Below, one piece after another: positions 25,300-35,524 of a DNA stretch of 64,000 nucleotides (within the stretch, counting starts at the first letter, position 1; each line of letters opens with the position of its first letter). The translations under genes were made by a program, and so were the position numbers. The DNA comes from Vreelandella glaciei (GTDB lineage Bacteria > Pseudomonadota > Gammaproteobacteria > Pseudomonadales > Halomonadaceae): the NCBI RefSeq assembly GCF_013415125.1, contig NZ_JACCDE010000003.1, forward strand, positions 1 to 64,000. Reading direction: 5' to 3'. Under the pieces are notes generated by a model. The model did not search any database. It was given only the letters and a program-made list of their open reading frames with translations, and was not told the origin of the DNA.

Positions 25300-25665
25300 A
25301 TGGCGACGCCTAACGCGCTGTTAGTGATTATTCGACACGCTCCTCACAACTCAAGCTGGTTGCGTGAAGGGTTAGATGCTGCCTTGGTGGCTGCGGCGTT
25401 TGGCCAGCCCGTGCATCTACTGTTCATGGGACAGGGGATACTGGCTTTGCTGAAAGAGCAGGGCAGTGGGGCTGCCGGGCAAAAAGCGACGCTGCCCACT
25501 ATCGACATGTTGGAAATGTACGATATTGAGAAGCTATGGGTAACGGAAGAGGCGCTGAAAGGCATGCACTTAACCACGGATGCCCTCGTAGAAGGAGTGA
25601 CCCTCCTAGCGGAACAGCAAGTGCCTGGGTTATTGCAGCAGCACAGCAACATTCTTAGTTTTTAG
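25300..25665 (+). CDS. tusC: Sulfur relay protein TusC
   Basis: 121-residue DsrF-like subunit of the TusBCD hexamer (LLVIIRHAPHNSSWLREGLD; EMYDIEKLWVTEEAL). AAAGGAG ribosome site 8 bases ahead of the ATG. It has no catalytic Cys, as usual for TusC, and plays a structural role. Confidence 0.9.
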   Translation: MATPNALLVIIRHAPHNSSWLREGLDAALVAAAFGQPVHLLFMGQGILALLKEQGSGAAGQKATLPTIDMLEMYDIEKLWVTEEALKGMHLTTDALVEGVTLLAEQQVPGLLQQHSNILSF

Positions 25666-25675
25666 TGGGGCTACT

Positions 25676-25966
25676 ATGATTCTACACATCCTCACCAAAG
25701 CACCTGATAGCAGTGCAGCTGCTCAAATGCAGCAGGCGGTAGGGGCGCAGGATAGCGTCCTGTTGATTGAAGAGGCGGTCACTGCTGCGCTTGCCCCTGC
25801 CTGGGAGGCTTGGGAGCAGTGCCCTTCGCGAATCTTCCTGTTATTGGAGGACTTGAAGTCACGTGGCCTTGCCAGTATTGCGGCCGAGCACCAACTGCCT
25901 ACCCTGGAGATGGACGGCTTTGTAGCCCTTACGGAGCAATACACAAAGACAGTTACTTGGTATTAA
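25676..25966 (+). CDS. tusB: Sulfur relay protein TusB
   Basis: 96-residue DsrH-like subunit (ILHILTKAPDSSAAAQMQQA; ends VALTEQYTKTVTWY). Third subunit of TusBCD. Lies 10 bases after tusC and 3 bases before tusE. Confidence 0.9.
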   Translation: MILHILTKAPDSSAAAQMQQAVGAQDSVLLIEEAVTAALAPAWEAWEQCPSRIFLLLEDLKSRGLASIAAEHQLPTLEMDGFVALTEQYTKTVTWY

Positions 25967-25969
25967 CTC

Positions 25970-26320
25970 ATGTTAGATCCAAAAATATACCGTTATCTTG
26001 ATTCAGAACAAAAATGGGGGCTAGATCCGGAAGGTTATCTAGTTGATCAGTCAAAGTGGAGCGATACCGTCGCTAACCTGATGGCAGAAGAAGAAGGCTT
26101 GCCGCTTACGCCTGCTCATTGGGAAATCATTGAGGTTGTTCGGACATTTTACCAACGCTACGAAATGGCGCCGGCCATGCGGCCACTCGTCAAGGCAACG
26201 AAAAACGCGCTGGGAGAAGAGAAGGGACGCTCGATTTATCTTATGCAGCTCTTTCCTGGCAGTCCGGCAAAAAGAATTGCCCGTCTGGCCGGGCTACCCA
26301 AACCTACCAATTGCCTATAA
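25970..26320 (+). CDS. tusE: Sulfur relay protein TusE (DsrC family)
   Basis: 116 residues with DPEGYLVDQSKWSDTVANLM, LTPAHWEIIEVVRTFYQRYE and the C-terminal arm AGLPKPTNCL, whose penultimate Cys accepts sulfur from TusD and passes it to MnmA. Only one Cys is in the arm, the TusE form rather than the two-Cys DsrC of sulfate reducers. Converges on the XRE regulator with 17 bases between. Confidence 0.92.
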   Translation: MLDPKIYRYLDSEQKWGLDPEGYLVDQSKWSDTVANLMAEEEGLPLTPAHWEIIEVVRTFYQRYEMAPAMRPLVKATKNALGEEKGRSIYLMQLFPGSPAKRIARLAGLPKPTNCL

Positions 26321-26337
26321 CGTACTATTTGCGTTCG

Positions 26338-26970
26338 CTACGCCGCATCGCCACGGGTACACACGGAAAGCACCACTGCGTCGTCTTGGCTGGTGGAAAC
26401 GAGCGCATGCCCCATGTCGCTATCAAAGTAGATGCTGTCACCCTCTGCCAGTACCAATGGGGCGTAGAATTCGGTGTAGAGCATGATGTCGCCATGCAGC
26501 ACCATCAAGAACTCTTCGCCATCATGGCGTACCCACTGGTGATACTCGTCGAAGCTGCGTGCCCGCACAATGGTTTTGAACGGAATCATACGTTTCTGGG
26601 CGAGTTGATGCCCCAGCAACTCGTGCTCGTAGGTCGGCGTAGGGTGCAGCTGGCCTTTTCCTTTCCGGGTCAAATCGCGCCGCCCCATGGTGTAACGCTC
26701 CCGTTTAGGTGGTGTCAGCAGTTGGGGTAGGTCGATGTTGAGACCGGTGGTCAGCTTCTGTACCACGCTGAACGTAGGAGAGACTTGATCATTCTCGATT
26801 TTAGAGAGCGTCGAGCGGGCAAGCCCCGTGCGCTGGCTGACATCTTCCAGAGTCCATTGATTGGCAAGACGGATTTGCTTGAGCCGTTCGCCCAGGCGCA
26901 GCGGCTCAACAAACGGTTTGCTTCCCGATGCGATACGCAGCGCGGCATGCTGTTCAGAAGTAGCGGTCAT
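26338..26970 (-). CDS. XRE-family regulator with cupin domain
   Basis: 210 residues: helix-turn-helix (LGERLKQIRLANQWTLEDVS, TGLARSTLSKIENDQVSPTF) at about 27-85 and a cupin sensor domain at about 135-205 (DGEEFLMVLHGDIMLYTEFY, LAEGDSIYFDSDMGHAL). Regulators of this type often control polyamine, amino-acid or aldehyde metabolism. Its neighbour upstream is an acetylpolyamine-amidohydrolase/HDAC-like gene, so polyamine or acetylation control is one possibility. Confidence 0.8.
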   Translation of the reverse strand: MTATSEQHAALRIASGSKPFVEPLRLGERLKQIRLANQWTLEDVSQRTGLARSTLSKIENDQVSPTFSVVQKLTTGLNIDLPQLLTPPKRERYTMGRRDLTRKGKGQLHPTPTYEHELLGHQLAQKRMIPFKTIVRARSFDEYHQWVRHDGEEFLMVLHGDIMLYTEFYAPLVLAEGDSIYFDSDMGHALVSTSQDDAVVLSVCTRGDAA

Positions 26971-27076
26971 AAATTGTCAAATTGGCTGCGTTGGCTTGGG
27001 CTGGAAGTAGCTGTAAAATGCCCATGATATCACAGCCGTCAGGCCGCCAAGAGTGGTTGCCAATCAGATGCCAGCA

Positions 27077-28018
27077 CTAGGGAACCTCTGCAAAGGGCAA
27101 ACCCAGCAGCGCTTTGAGATGCGCCTCGACACCACTGGCCAGCGACTTAGGGTTATAGCCGCCCTCAAGTACCGAGACAATTCGGTTGTCGGCATAAAGT
27201 GTCGCGATCTCCATTGCCAGATGCGTTACCCAATAGAAATCTTCGTCCTCTAGGCAGAGATCGCCCATCGGGTCATCCCGGTGGGCATCGAACCCGGCGG
27301 AAATCATGACGAGATCGGGCTTGAAGGCGTGCAAGGCAGGCAGCCAATGGTTTTCCACTACGCGACGGAACTCGCGTCCGTCGCTACCCACTTCCAGTGG
27401 GGTATTGACGACGTTTTGCCACTCACTGCGCAAATAGCGCCAGGGGTAAAATGGGTATTGGAAACTGGTGCAGATCAGCACCTCTGGGTCATTCTTGAAG
27501 ATATCGATGGTACCGTTGCATTGGTGCACATCAAAATCGAGGATCGCGATGCGTTTGGCGCCATACTTGGCCCTGGCATGAGCCGCGCCCACGGCAATAT
27601 TGTTGTAAAAACAGAACCCCATGGCATCGCTGGCTTCGGCATGGTGGCCGGGCGGCCTTACGGCACAAAATACGTTGTCCGCCTGACGTTTAAATACCTG
27701 GTCAACACCACGAATGACCGCCCCCACAGCCACGCGCGCGGCTTTCAGGCTGTTAGGGTTCATCATGGTGTCGCTATCTAGCGTAACAATGCCCTCGCTG
27801 GGCAAGCACTTTTCCAGAGCGCGCAGATGACGCAAGGGGTGTACCCTAGCCAGGGCTTCTTCGCAGGCTTCTTTGGCATCTGCCTGCATGGTCTGCTGTA
27901 ATAGACCAGCAAGCGATAGGCGAGCGCGAATAGCCTCCAGACGCTGAGGGCTTTCGGGATGCTCCGGCCCCATATGGTGCAATGAGCAGTCTGGGTGGGT
28001 AAGGTAGGCGGTAATCAT
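27077..28018 (-). CDS. Histone deacetylase-family deacetylase
   Basis: 313 residues of the arginase-like HDAC fold. Visible catalytic parts: RPPGHHAE (His125-His126), zinc ligands Asp163 and His165 in DFDVHQCNGT, the third in ISAGFDAHRDDP, and LEGGYNPKSLA. The usual DVHHGNG is here DVHQCNG; the ligands themselves are kept. It removes acetyl groups from lysine, polyamines or similar amides. Divergent from a Pat-type protein acetyltransferase 103 bases away, which suggests a protein deacetylation role like AcuC. Confidence 0.83.
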   Translation of the reverse strand: MITAYLTHPDCSLHHMGPEHPESPQRLEAIRARLSLAGLLQQTMQADAKEACEEALARVHPLRHLRALEKCLPSEGIVTLDSDTMMNPNSLKAARVAVGAVIRGVDQVFKRQADNVFCAVRPPGHHAEASDAMGFCFYNNIAVGAAHARAKYGAKRIAILDFDVHQCNGTIDIFKNDPEVLICTSFQYPFYPWRYLRSEWQNVVNTPLEVGSDGREFRRVVENHWLPALHAFKPDLVMISAGFDAHRDDPMGDLCLEDEDFYWVTHLAMEIATLYADNRIVSVLEGGYNPKSLASGVEAHLKALLGLPFAEVP

Positions 28019-28121
28019 TCAAACGCTCCATTATTATTGATGCCACCTTAATCGCCTCCATGCCCTACGCGACAGTGTCAATAAGTCGTACAGCCGCTAT
28101 TTAGTCAGGGGAGACTCATTC

Positions 28122-30869
28122 GTGAGCACGCGCTTTTTACACCATTTCTTTGAACCTCATACACTAGCGGTGTTTGGCGCCTCTGAAAAGCCCGCATCGC
28201 TGGGCGGTTTAGTGCTGAGAAATATTCAAGAGGGCGGCTTCAAGGGGGCGCTCTGGGCGGTCAATCTCAAGGGGTACCCGCAGGTATTCGGCGCCCCCTG
28301 CGTGAGCCGGGTGAGTGAACTGCCTGAGGTGCCTGATCTGGCCGTGGTCTGCACGCCTATCGAGGGCGTACCTGACCTGATCAAAAAGCTTGGTCAGCAC
28401 GGCGTCAAGGCTGCCCTGGTGCTCTCCGGAGGCGCCTATCTGGATCGCGACAAGGGCAACAAGGGCTCGATTCGCGAACGTATGCTGAGTGCGGCACGCG
28501 TCTCCGGTATTCGTGTGCTGGGCCCGGAGTGCATGGGGTTGATTGTGCCGGGTAAAAAACTCAACGCCTCGTATGCCAGTCAGCCGGTGAAGGCAGGTAA
28601 GGTCGCCTACCTTGGCCAGTCCGGCATGCTCGCCAATGCGATGATCGATTGGGCCGCGGGGCGGGATGTCGGCTTTTCACATCTGATTACGGTTGGCGAC
28701 AGCGTTGATGTGCTGCTGCCGGATCTAATCGATTACGTTAATCAGTTTTCTCCCGCGCAGGCCATATTGTTGCACCTGGAGCGGATCAGTGACGCGCAGC
28801 ACTTCATGACCGCTGTGCGTGACGCCTCGCGCAACCGTCTGGTACTGGCTATCAAGAGCGGCCGTACGCCAGAGTCGGATATTTCCGGCATGGCACCGAC
28901 ACCTGGTATCGCCAACCGCGACGTGGTGTTTGATGCCGCTTTTGCCCGTGCGGGGGTCGTGCGGGTTGATGACTCCGATGAACTGCTCGACGCGCTGGAA
29001 ACCCTCTCGCGAATGAAGCCGCTGAAGGGCGACCGCCTGGCGATTGTCTCGAATGGTTTGGGTCCTGCCATGCTGGCCATCGACAAGTTAATTAGTGCCG
29101 GCGGCAAATTGGCTGAATTTAGCGCCGAAACCCAGGCTGCGCTACACCGTAGCGAAGTCGATATGAGTAAACCGGGCGAGAACCCGGTGGATTTGGGCGG
29201 TAACGCCTCACCCGAGCGTTTTGTCCAGGCACTGGAGATTGTCGCGTCCGATGCCAACGTAGACGCCGTGTTAGTGGTTCATGCCCCCACACGCATGGCC
29301 CCATCGCTGGTGACAGCCCAAGCCCTAATCGATAACCGTAAGAAGTTTCGCCGCAACCTGCTGACTAGTTGGATGGGCCTAAAAGAGGCACTCAACGCCA
29401 GACACGCCTGTAATCTGGCCGGAATTCCGACCTATATTTCGCCGGAAAAAGCCGTCAAGGCGTTTATGCATATGGTGATTTACCAGCGCGTTCAGGCACT
29501 GCTGCAGGAAATCCCGCCCAGCTTGCCGTTTTCAACCAGCCCGGAAATTCGTGCCCAGTGCCGCACCTTGATCAAAGGGGCAAAAGAGCAGGGCAGGCAG
29601 ACGCTGACCCACTCGGAAACCGCCCAGGTGCTGGAGGCATATGGTATCCCAACCGCGCCAAGCGTCTATCTGGCCAACCCGGAAGAAGCGCTTGCCCGGG
29701 CGACCGAAATCCCCGGCACCAAAGCGCTTAAGGTGGTTCATGAAGGCAACTGCCGTCCTTATCGCTACCGTAAGCACCCACATAAAATTTCGGCAGGCCT
29801 GCTGCAGGATTTGAAAACACCCGAACAGGTAGCTGAAGGCGTGCGGCGGCTGGGCGACAAGGTGGCTGAGAAATTCCCCGAGTATGCGATCCGCGAATAC
29901 TGTTTGCAGCCTATGCAGCGTGGCAAACACTCGATGCAAATTTGCGCCGGTATCACTCGCGACCCTGTGTTTGGGCCCCTGATCGTCTTTGGTATCGGCG
30001 GCTACAAGGTTAACGTGCTGGCTGACCGCCAAGTAGCGCTGCCACCGCTTAATATGAGCCTGGCAGCCGATGTGGTGGGCCGAACCCATGCCGCTTCGCT
30101 AATCCGTGAACACTCCGCTGACCCTGATCGCGATATACAGCACCTGTGCCAAATGCTGGTGAAACTATCGCAGATGGCATCGGATTTGGGCGATTTGCGT
30201 GGGCTGGAAGTGAACCCATTGCTGCTTAATCGCGATGGCATGGTCGCTGTGGATTTCGCCATGGACCTTGGTACGCCGTCGCGTTTTGCGATCATGCCGT
30301 ATCCGGAAGAGCTGCGTGAATGGGTGACACTCAAAAATGGCTGGAAGGTGGAAGTAAGGCCGATTCGCGCTGAAGATGCCCACTTGATTACCACCTTCCA
30401 CCGCCAGTTGTCGGAAGAGAGTATTCGCTTCCGCTACTTCCATAATAAGTCCAATCTTACTCAGCGCGATTTGTCGATCCTGTCGCATATCAATTATGAC
30501 CGCCAGATGGCGTTTATCGCCGAACACTTGAGCGAAGATGGCAGCAAGGAAATGCTAGGGGTAGTGCGGGTATGGAACGACCCGGACAATATCCGTACCG
30601 AATTTTCGGTCATCATTCGTGATGATCTACAGGGGCTGGGCATTGGCAGCCTGCTGATGAATAAGATGATTGCTTACTGCACCAACATCGGCACGCTGGA
30701 AATGATCGGCAAAATCATGGTCGACAACCACCCGATGCGGGCCTTGATGAAACATCTGGGATTCAAGAGCCGTTACAACATGGAAGAGCAGGTCATAGAT
30801 GCCGTGCTGCGTCTCAACGAACCCGAAAGCGAGTGGCAACGGCACCGCCTGGAAAGTTTGCCGGACTAA
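28122..30869 (+). CDS. Pat-type protein lysine acetyltransferase (ADP-forming acyl-CoA synthetase-like + GNAT)
   Basis: 915 residues: CoA-binding domain (LAVFGASEKPASLGGLVLRN), succinyl-CoA-ligase-like flavodoxin domains, an ATP-grasp part (about 480-720) and a C-terminal GNAT domain (about 740-890; GVVRVWNDPDNIRTEFSVII, GLGIGSLLMNKM). This is the layout of PatZ/Pka enzymes, which acetylate metabolic enzymes such as acetyl-CoA synthetase and sense acetyl-CoA through the ligase half. The GTG at 28122 is the start, with GGGGAG upstream. Divergent from the HDAC-like gene. Confidence 0.85.
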   Translation: MSTRFLHHFFEPHTLAVFGASEKPASLGGLVLRNIQEGGFKGALWAVNLKGYPQVFGAPCVSRVSELPEVPDLAVVCTPIEGVPDLIKKLGQHGVKAALVLSGGAYLDRDKGNKGSIRERMLSAARVSGIRVLGPECMGLIVPGKKLNASYASQPVKAGKVAYLGQSGMLANAMIDWAAGRDVGFSHLITVGDSVDVLLPDLIDYVNQFSPAQAILLHLERISDAQHFMTAVRDASRNRLVLAIKSGRTPESDISGMAPTPGIANRDVVFDAAFARAGVVRVDDSDELLDALETLSRMKPLKGDRLAIVSNGLGPAMLAIDKLISAGGKLAEFSAETQAALHRSEVDMSKPGENPVDLGGNASPERFVQALEIVASDANVDAVLVVHAPTRMAPSLVTAQALIDNRKKFRRNLLTSWMGLKEALNARHACNLAGIPTYISPEKAVKAFMHMVIYQRVQALLQEIPPSLPFSTSPEIRAQCRTLIKGAKEQGRQTLTHSETAQVLEAYGIPTAPSVYLANPEEALARATEIPGTKALKVVHEGNCRPYRYRKHPHKISAGLLQDLKTPEQVAEGVRRLGDKVAEKFPEYAIREYCLQPMQRGKHSMQICAGITRDPVFGPLIVFGIGGYKVNVLADRQVALPPLNMSLAADVVGRTHAASLIREHSADPDRDIQHLCQMLVKLSQMASDLGDLRGLEVNPLLLNRDGMVAVDFAMDLGTPSRFAIMPYPEELREWVTLKNGWKVEVRPIRAEDAHLITTFHRQLSEESIRFRYFHNKSNLTQRDLSILSHINYDRQMAFIAEHLSEDGSKEMLGVVRVWNDPDNIRTEFSVIIRDDLQGLGIGSLLMNKMIAYCTNIGTLEMIGKIMVDNHPMRALMKHLGFKSRYNMEEQVIDAVLRLNEPESEWQRHRLESLPD

Positions 30870-30920
30870 GCGTCAGACTAGATACCGGGTTAATTGCCGG
30901 ACGAGGGTACACAACCCAAA

Positions 30921-30946
30921 AGGCCTGCGTTTTAAGCGTCAGGCCT
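30921..30946. terminator. Hairpin between convergent pat and pdxH
   Basis: AGGCCTG (30921-30927) pairs with CAGGCCT (30940-30946), with a further CG/CG pair inside. It sits in the 94-base gap between two converging stops and probably ends both transcripts; no strong T-run. Confidence 0.55.
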
Positions 30947-30963
30947 AGGCGTATCGTGATGAT

Positions 30964-31608
30964 TTATGGCGCCAGCCGGAAGCGGCCCCATTCGCCACCA
31001 TCGCGGCGTTCAAAGCGCAGCCGGTCGTGCAAGCGGCTAGGCTGGCCCTGCCAAAACTCGATCATTTCCGGTTCGACGCGATAGCCTCCCCAATGGATAG
31101 GGCGAGGGATGTTCTGACCATCGTAGGCTTGTTCGAAACGGTTTTGGCGCTCTTCGATCCAATTGCGATCGGGAATCACAACGCTCTGAGTCGCAATCCA
31201 CGCACCTAGCTGGCTGCCGCGTGGGCGGCTGGCAAAGTACTCGTCGGACTCATCGGCTGACACCGGCTCAACGGGGCCTTCGATACGCACCTGGCGAGAG
31301 AGCGAAGGCCACCAGAATGTCATGGCAGCGAAGGGTACATTGCTCAACTCGCTGCCTTTATGGCTATGGTAATTGGTAAAAAAGACCATGCCGCGCTCAT
31401 CAAACCCTTTTAATAGTACTACCCGGGCATGGGGCCTGCCTTGGCTGTCAACGGTGGCAAGCGTCATGGCGTTACCATCCTTGCCCTCTTTTTCCAGCGC
31501 AAGAGTGAACCACTCAGCGAATAACACGAATGGATCGTCAGGTGCCTGGGATTCATCAAGCCTACCGCCTTCATAATCACGCCTGATATCGGCTATATTA
31601 CGTGTCAT
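30964..31608 (-). CDS. pdxH: Pyridoxamine 5'-phosphate oxidase
   Basis: 214 residues, the usual PdxH size, with RRDYEGGRLDESQAPDDPF, the FMN-binding RVVLLKGFDERGMVFFTNYH, SRPRGSQLGAWIATQS and the C-terminal RLHDRLRFERRDGGEWGRFR. Makes pyridoxal phosphate with FMN and oxygen. Single gene; the 237 bases upstream to the cytochrome b gene show no other gene. Confidence 0.95.
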   Translation of the reverse strand: MTRNIADIRRDYEGGRLDESQAPDDPFVLFAEWFTLALEKEGKDGNAMTLATVDSQGRPHARVVLLKGFDERGMVFFTNYHSHKGSELSNVPFAAMTFWWPSLSRQVRIEGPVEPVSADESDEYFASRPRGSQLGAWIATQSVVIPDRNWIEERQNRFEQAYDGQNIPRPIHWGGYRVEPEMIEFWQGQPSRLHDRLRFERRDGGEWGRFRLAP

Positions 31609-31845
31609 CGAATGCTTCTCCCTTGAATTTAATCCATGTTCGCTGGTCTGCCTTTAAAGCTCAAGTGATCGCCATCAATGAATGTTTAACGCAACTATTC
31701 ACGACGGTCACTTCTCCCGTAGAGACAAACTTGGTTGCGACTAACTGTCCCGCATTCTATGAGAAAGTTAGAATTAATGCGAAGCTGTCTCACCCATACG
31801 GGCTCACCACCGGTTAGCTCATCACTGCTGATAGAGGAAAGGGCT

Positions 31846-32532
31846 ATGCGTGGCAAGGTAGCAATTGAAGTATGGGATAGTTGGATGCGCCTGTTTCACT
31901 GGGGATTGGTGCTGGCAGTGTTGATCTCATTTTATACCACCAAGACTAGCGGTGCGCCTTTTCTCTTTCCCATTGAGGTACACGCCCAGGCAGGTTACCT
32001 GATACTCGGGTTACTTGTCTTTCGCTGGTTATGGGGCGTGCTGGGTAGTGTCTATGCGAGATTCAAGACATTTTTGTATCCACCGGCTAAAACAATGGCC
32101 TATTCAAAGGCACTCATCCAGCGAAAGCCGAGTGCTTATGCCAGCCATAACCCGTTAGGCGGCTGGATGGTGGTGATCATGCTGCTCTCGCTCACTTTTC
32201 AAGCAGTCAGCGGTGTGTTTTTGAGCGACGACATCTTTTTTCAGGCGCCACTCTATGGCTTATTTGGGGAAGGTGCTAGCAGCCAGTTGCGAACCTTGCA
32301 TCAGTGGAATAGCGATCTCTTGATCATCTTAATTGGACTGCACTTGGTCGGGCTGGTAGTGCATCGGCTGCTTGGAGAGCCGCTGTTAGCGGCGATGCTG
32401 GGAGGTACCAAGCGCTTTCACCAGCAGCCGACCGATGCTCACAATGAGCCGTTAACTGCCTCCATGCTGCGTTTACGAGCACTGGGTGCTCTGCTAATAG
32501 CTGCTGGTGTTGTCGTATGGCTCTGGTTTTAA
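31846..32532 (+). CDS. Cytochrome b561-like membrane protein
   Basis: About 228 residues from the ATG after AGAGGAAAGGG. Motifs: VWDSWMRLFHWGLVLAVLIS with a haem-ligand His in helix 1, HAQAGYLILGLLVFRWLWGV, and LHQWNSDLLIILIGLHLVGL with paired His in helix 4; five or so helices. This is the dihaem b-type cytochrome family that passes electrons from quinol to a periplasmic partner. No obvious partner gene adjoins it. The upstream extension lacks coding character. Confidence 0.82.
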   Translation: MRGKVAIEVWDSWMRLFHWGLVLAVLISFYTTKTSGAPFLFPIEVHAQAGYLILGLLVFRWLWGVLGSVYARFKTFLYPPAKTMAYSKALIQRKPSAYASHNPLGGWMVVIMLLSLTFQAVSGVFLSDDIFFQAPLYGLFGEGASSQLRTLHQWNSDLLIILIGLHLVGLVVHRLLGEPLLAAMLGGTKRFHQQPTDAHNEPLTASMLRLRALGALLIAAGVVVWLWF

Positions 32533-32539
32533 ACGTTAT

Positions 32540-33561
<1,022 letters not shown>

Positions 33562-33607
33562 CTAGGATCATGGAAGCTGTCACGCAAATAGCGCATAACA
33601 TGGTTGC

Positions 33608-34078
33608 CTATGGTACCAGAGCTATTGGTAAGTCCGCGTCCGGTACAAACGTATTTTCTAGTACCGGTAAACGCAGATAAACCCAGGCGCGGGTGCCATC
33701 GCGGAGGGTGATTTCCATTCGCTCATAGCGAATACCCAGCCGTTCATAGCGGTCAAGGCGGGCCAGTTCATCAGCATCCACATGGAGCAGCAGGCCTTCT
33801 ACATCACTCCCAGGCTGGGGGGAAAGGTCCAACCCATCGCGCTGATAGTCTTCCAGAGTGGCCTTTTCAGGGACGCCGAAACTGCCCATAACCACCAAGC
33901 GAATGGGCGCGTAGCGCAGCGTGCCGTAAACGAAGACCTGATGAGGGCGCTGTTCGATGTCGGCCAGGTCTTCTGGGCGGTCGTAAAACCACGGGCTCAG
34001 CATGGTTAACCATAACCATCCCGCTAGACTGAGCAACCCCACGCCAGCGATAACAAAAAGGCGTTTAAGCCACACCAT
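33608..34078 (-). CDS. Membrane-anchored gamma-glutamylcyclotransferase-like protein
   Basis: About 156 residues: an N-terminal membrane anchor (RLFVIAGVGLLSLAGWLWLT) followed by a GGCT/AIG2-like domain starting VFVYGTLRYAPIRLVVMGSF and with GLLLHVDADELARLDRYERL, the acid-rich turn holding the catalytic Glu. The domain cyclises gamma-glutamyl compounds to 5-oxoproline or acts on related amides. Start MVWLKR chosen as the membrane helix follows; the longer frame is less likely. Confidence 0.72.
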   Translation of the reverse strand: MVWLKRLFVIAGVGLLSLAGWLWLTMLSPWFYDRPEDLADIEQRPHQVFVYGTLRYAPIRLVVMGSFGVPEKATLEDYQRDGLDLSPQPGSDVEGLLLHVDADELARLDRYERLGIRYERMEITLRDGTRAWVYLRLPVLENTFVPDADLPIALVP

Positions 34079-34304
34079 TTTAGCCAAACCAAAGCGCCTC
34101 TGATTGATGATGAAAAAGTGGCTGTATAGCTTGGCGTGCCAACTTGGTGAAAACAAGCTCTATAATTTAAGCCCCATGTGTTTGAGCTCTATGCTTCACA
34201 TCCTGAGTAATCGACTTATTTTATCTGCTTAAGCAAAGTGGTCAGATTTGCTAGGCTATCTAGGTAACATAGATGGTCTTTTGATCCTGCCGGAGGAGCC
34301 TGCA

Positions 34305-34895
34305 ATGAATCAGCCACTTCGTGATGATATGGATTTTCGTGATCTCATCGGCGATGTTAAGCCACTACCACCAAGCAATCGTGCAGACCCTGGCGCTAAT
34401 CGCAAAAGGCCTTCTGAGGCGCAGCTGGCTCGCCGTGAATGGGCGGAAGAGGAGATGGGGGCGCGCAACTTTCTATCCGATGACTTTGTCGACCTGCTTC
34501 CTCCGTTCGACCCGATGGAGTATCGGCGTGAGGGTATTCAGCAAGGCGTGGTCGATAAATTAAAGCACGGCGGTTATAGCGTTCAATCACAGCTGCACCT
34601 GCTGCGGCGACCCTTAAGTGAGTGCCGCCGAATGCTGTTCCCGTTCATTCAGGAAGCCTATGCCCATGACTTGCGCTCAGTCATGATTGTTCATGGCCGG
34701 GGGCGCGAAATCGACAGTCCTGCCAACGTGCTGCGTTCCTATCTTGCCAAATGGCTCAGCCAGTTTGAGGAAGTCCAGGCGTATGTATCCGCCCAGTCTT
34801 CAGAAGGGGGGCTAGGCGCTACCTGGGTCATGCTGCGCAAGAGTGACCGTGCCAAAGCCAATAACCGCGAGCGCCAGCAGAAGCGACGAGGCTAA
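34305..34895 (+). CDS. smrA: Smr-domain DNA endonuclease SmrA
   Basis: About 196 residues from the ATG behind GGAGGAG. N-terminal SmrA region (MDFRDLIGDVKPLPPSNRAD), then the Smr domain (QSQLHLLRRPLSECRRMLFP, SVMIVHGRGREIDSPANVLR). Smr domains nick DNA or RNA; the E. coli homologue (YdaL) is a DNA endonuclease. Ends at a clear terminator. Confidence 0.88.
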   Translation: MNQPLRDDMDFRDLIGDVKPLPPSNRADPGANRKRPSEAQLARREWAEEEMGARNFLSDDFVDLLPPFDPMEYRREGIQQGVVDKLKHGGYSVQSQLHLLRRPLSECRRMLFPFIQEAYAHDLRSVMIVHGRGREIDSPANVLRSYLAKWLSQFEEVQAYVSAQSSEGGLGATWVMLRKSDRAKANNRERQQKRRG

Positions 34896-34914
34896 TCTGC
34901 CGTCCTAACCATCA

Positions 34915-34940
34915 AAAAGGGCAGCCGAAGCTGCCCTTTT
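34915..34940 (+). terminator. Rho-independent terminator after smrA
   Basis: AAAAGGGCAGC and GCTGCCCTTTT form an 11-bp stem around a CGAA tetraloop, 20 bases past the smrA stop. Being A/T-flanked on both sides it can also end the converging DUF934/cysI transcript. Confidence 0.88.
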
Positions 34941-34954
34941 ATGTCATTTTAAAA

Positions 34955-35524
34955 CTACTCGCTAGCGGTTAAGCGGCGTTCAAACAGCGCCTGACGCTCT
35001 TCCACATCAGGCTGGTAGCGAACGCTGATAAAGCTTAGCGCACGCAGGGCATCCTCTGGGTGCTGATCATCGCGCAATGCCATACTCGAAAACCCGCAGC
35101 GTCGCATGTAGTCCAGCTGATCTACCAGTACGTCGCCCACTGCACGAACTTCGCCCTCATAACCGTAGCGCTCGCGCAGCAGGCGCGCCAGGCTGTAGCC
35201 ACGCCCATCGGTGAAGGCAGGAAAGTCAATCGCAATGGCCTGGGCACTGCCAAGCTGTTGCGCCAACTCGGCTGTTAGTTCGGTGTCGCTGGTGAGAAGT
35301 GGCGCCAGCTCGGCATCCTCCTGGTTGGCTTGCCACAGCGCTAGTGGTACAAACGCCGGGCGCTGTTCGGGAAGCGTTTCCACATCGTAGGAGACACACC
35401 AAGCGTTCTCTGCCGCTAGCTCGCCGTAAGCTATCAAATGATCAACATGTACTGGCGTCTGCTCAACTGCTTCAGTTTGCGTCTCATCTGTTTTATTAGG
35501 CACACGGCTATTAGGCATAGACAC
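34955..35524 (-). CDS. DUF934 protein linked to sulfite reductase
   Basis: 189 residues of the DUF934 family: AIDFPAFTDGRGYSLARLLR and VGDVLVDQLDYMRRCGFSSM are its core. In proteobacteria this gene follows cysI and is thought to assist sulfite reduction or electron supply; its exact role is unknown to me. Its start lies 14 bases inside the cysI end, so the pair is cotranslated. Confidence 0.85.
   Translation of the reverse strand: MSMPNSRVPNKTDETQTEAVEQTPVHVDHLIAYGELAAENAWCVSYDVETLPEQRPAFVPLALWQANQEDAELAPLLTSDTELTAELAQQLGSAQAIAIDFPAFTDGRGYSLARLLRERYGYEGEVRAVGDVLVDQLDYMRRCGFSSMALRDDQHPEDALRALSFISVRYQPDVEERQALFERRLTASE

Noticed and set aside
31602-31817. 71-codon plus-strand frame before the cytochrome b gene
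   Set aside because: No ribosome site or recognisable product; overlaps the pdxH start region, probably promoter DNA.
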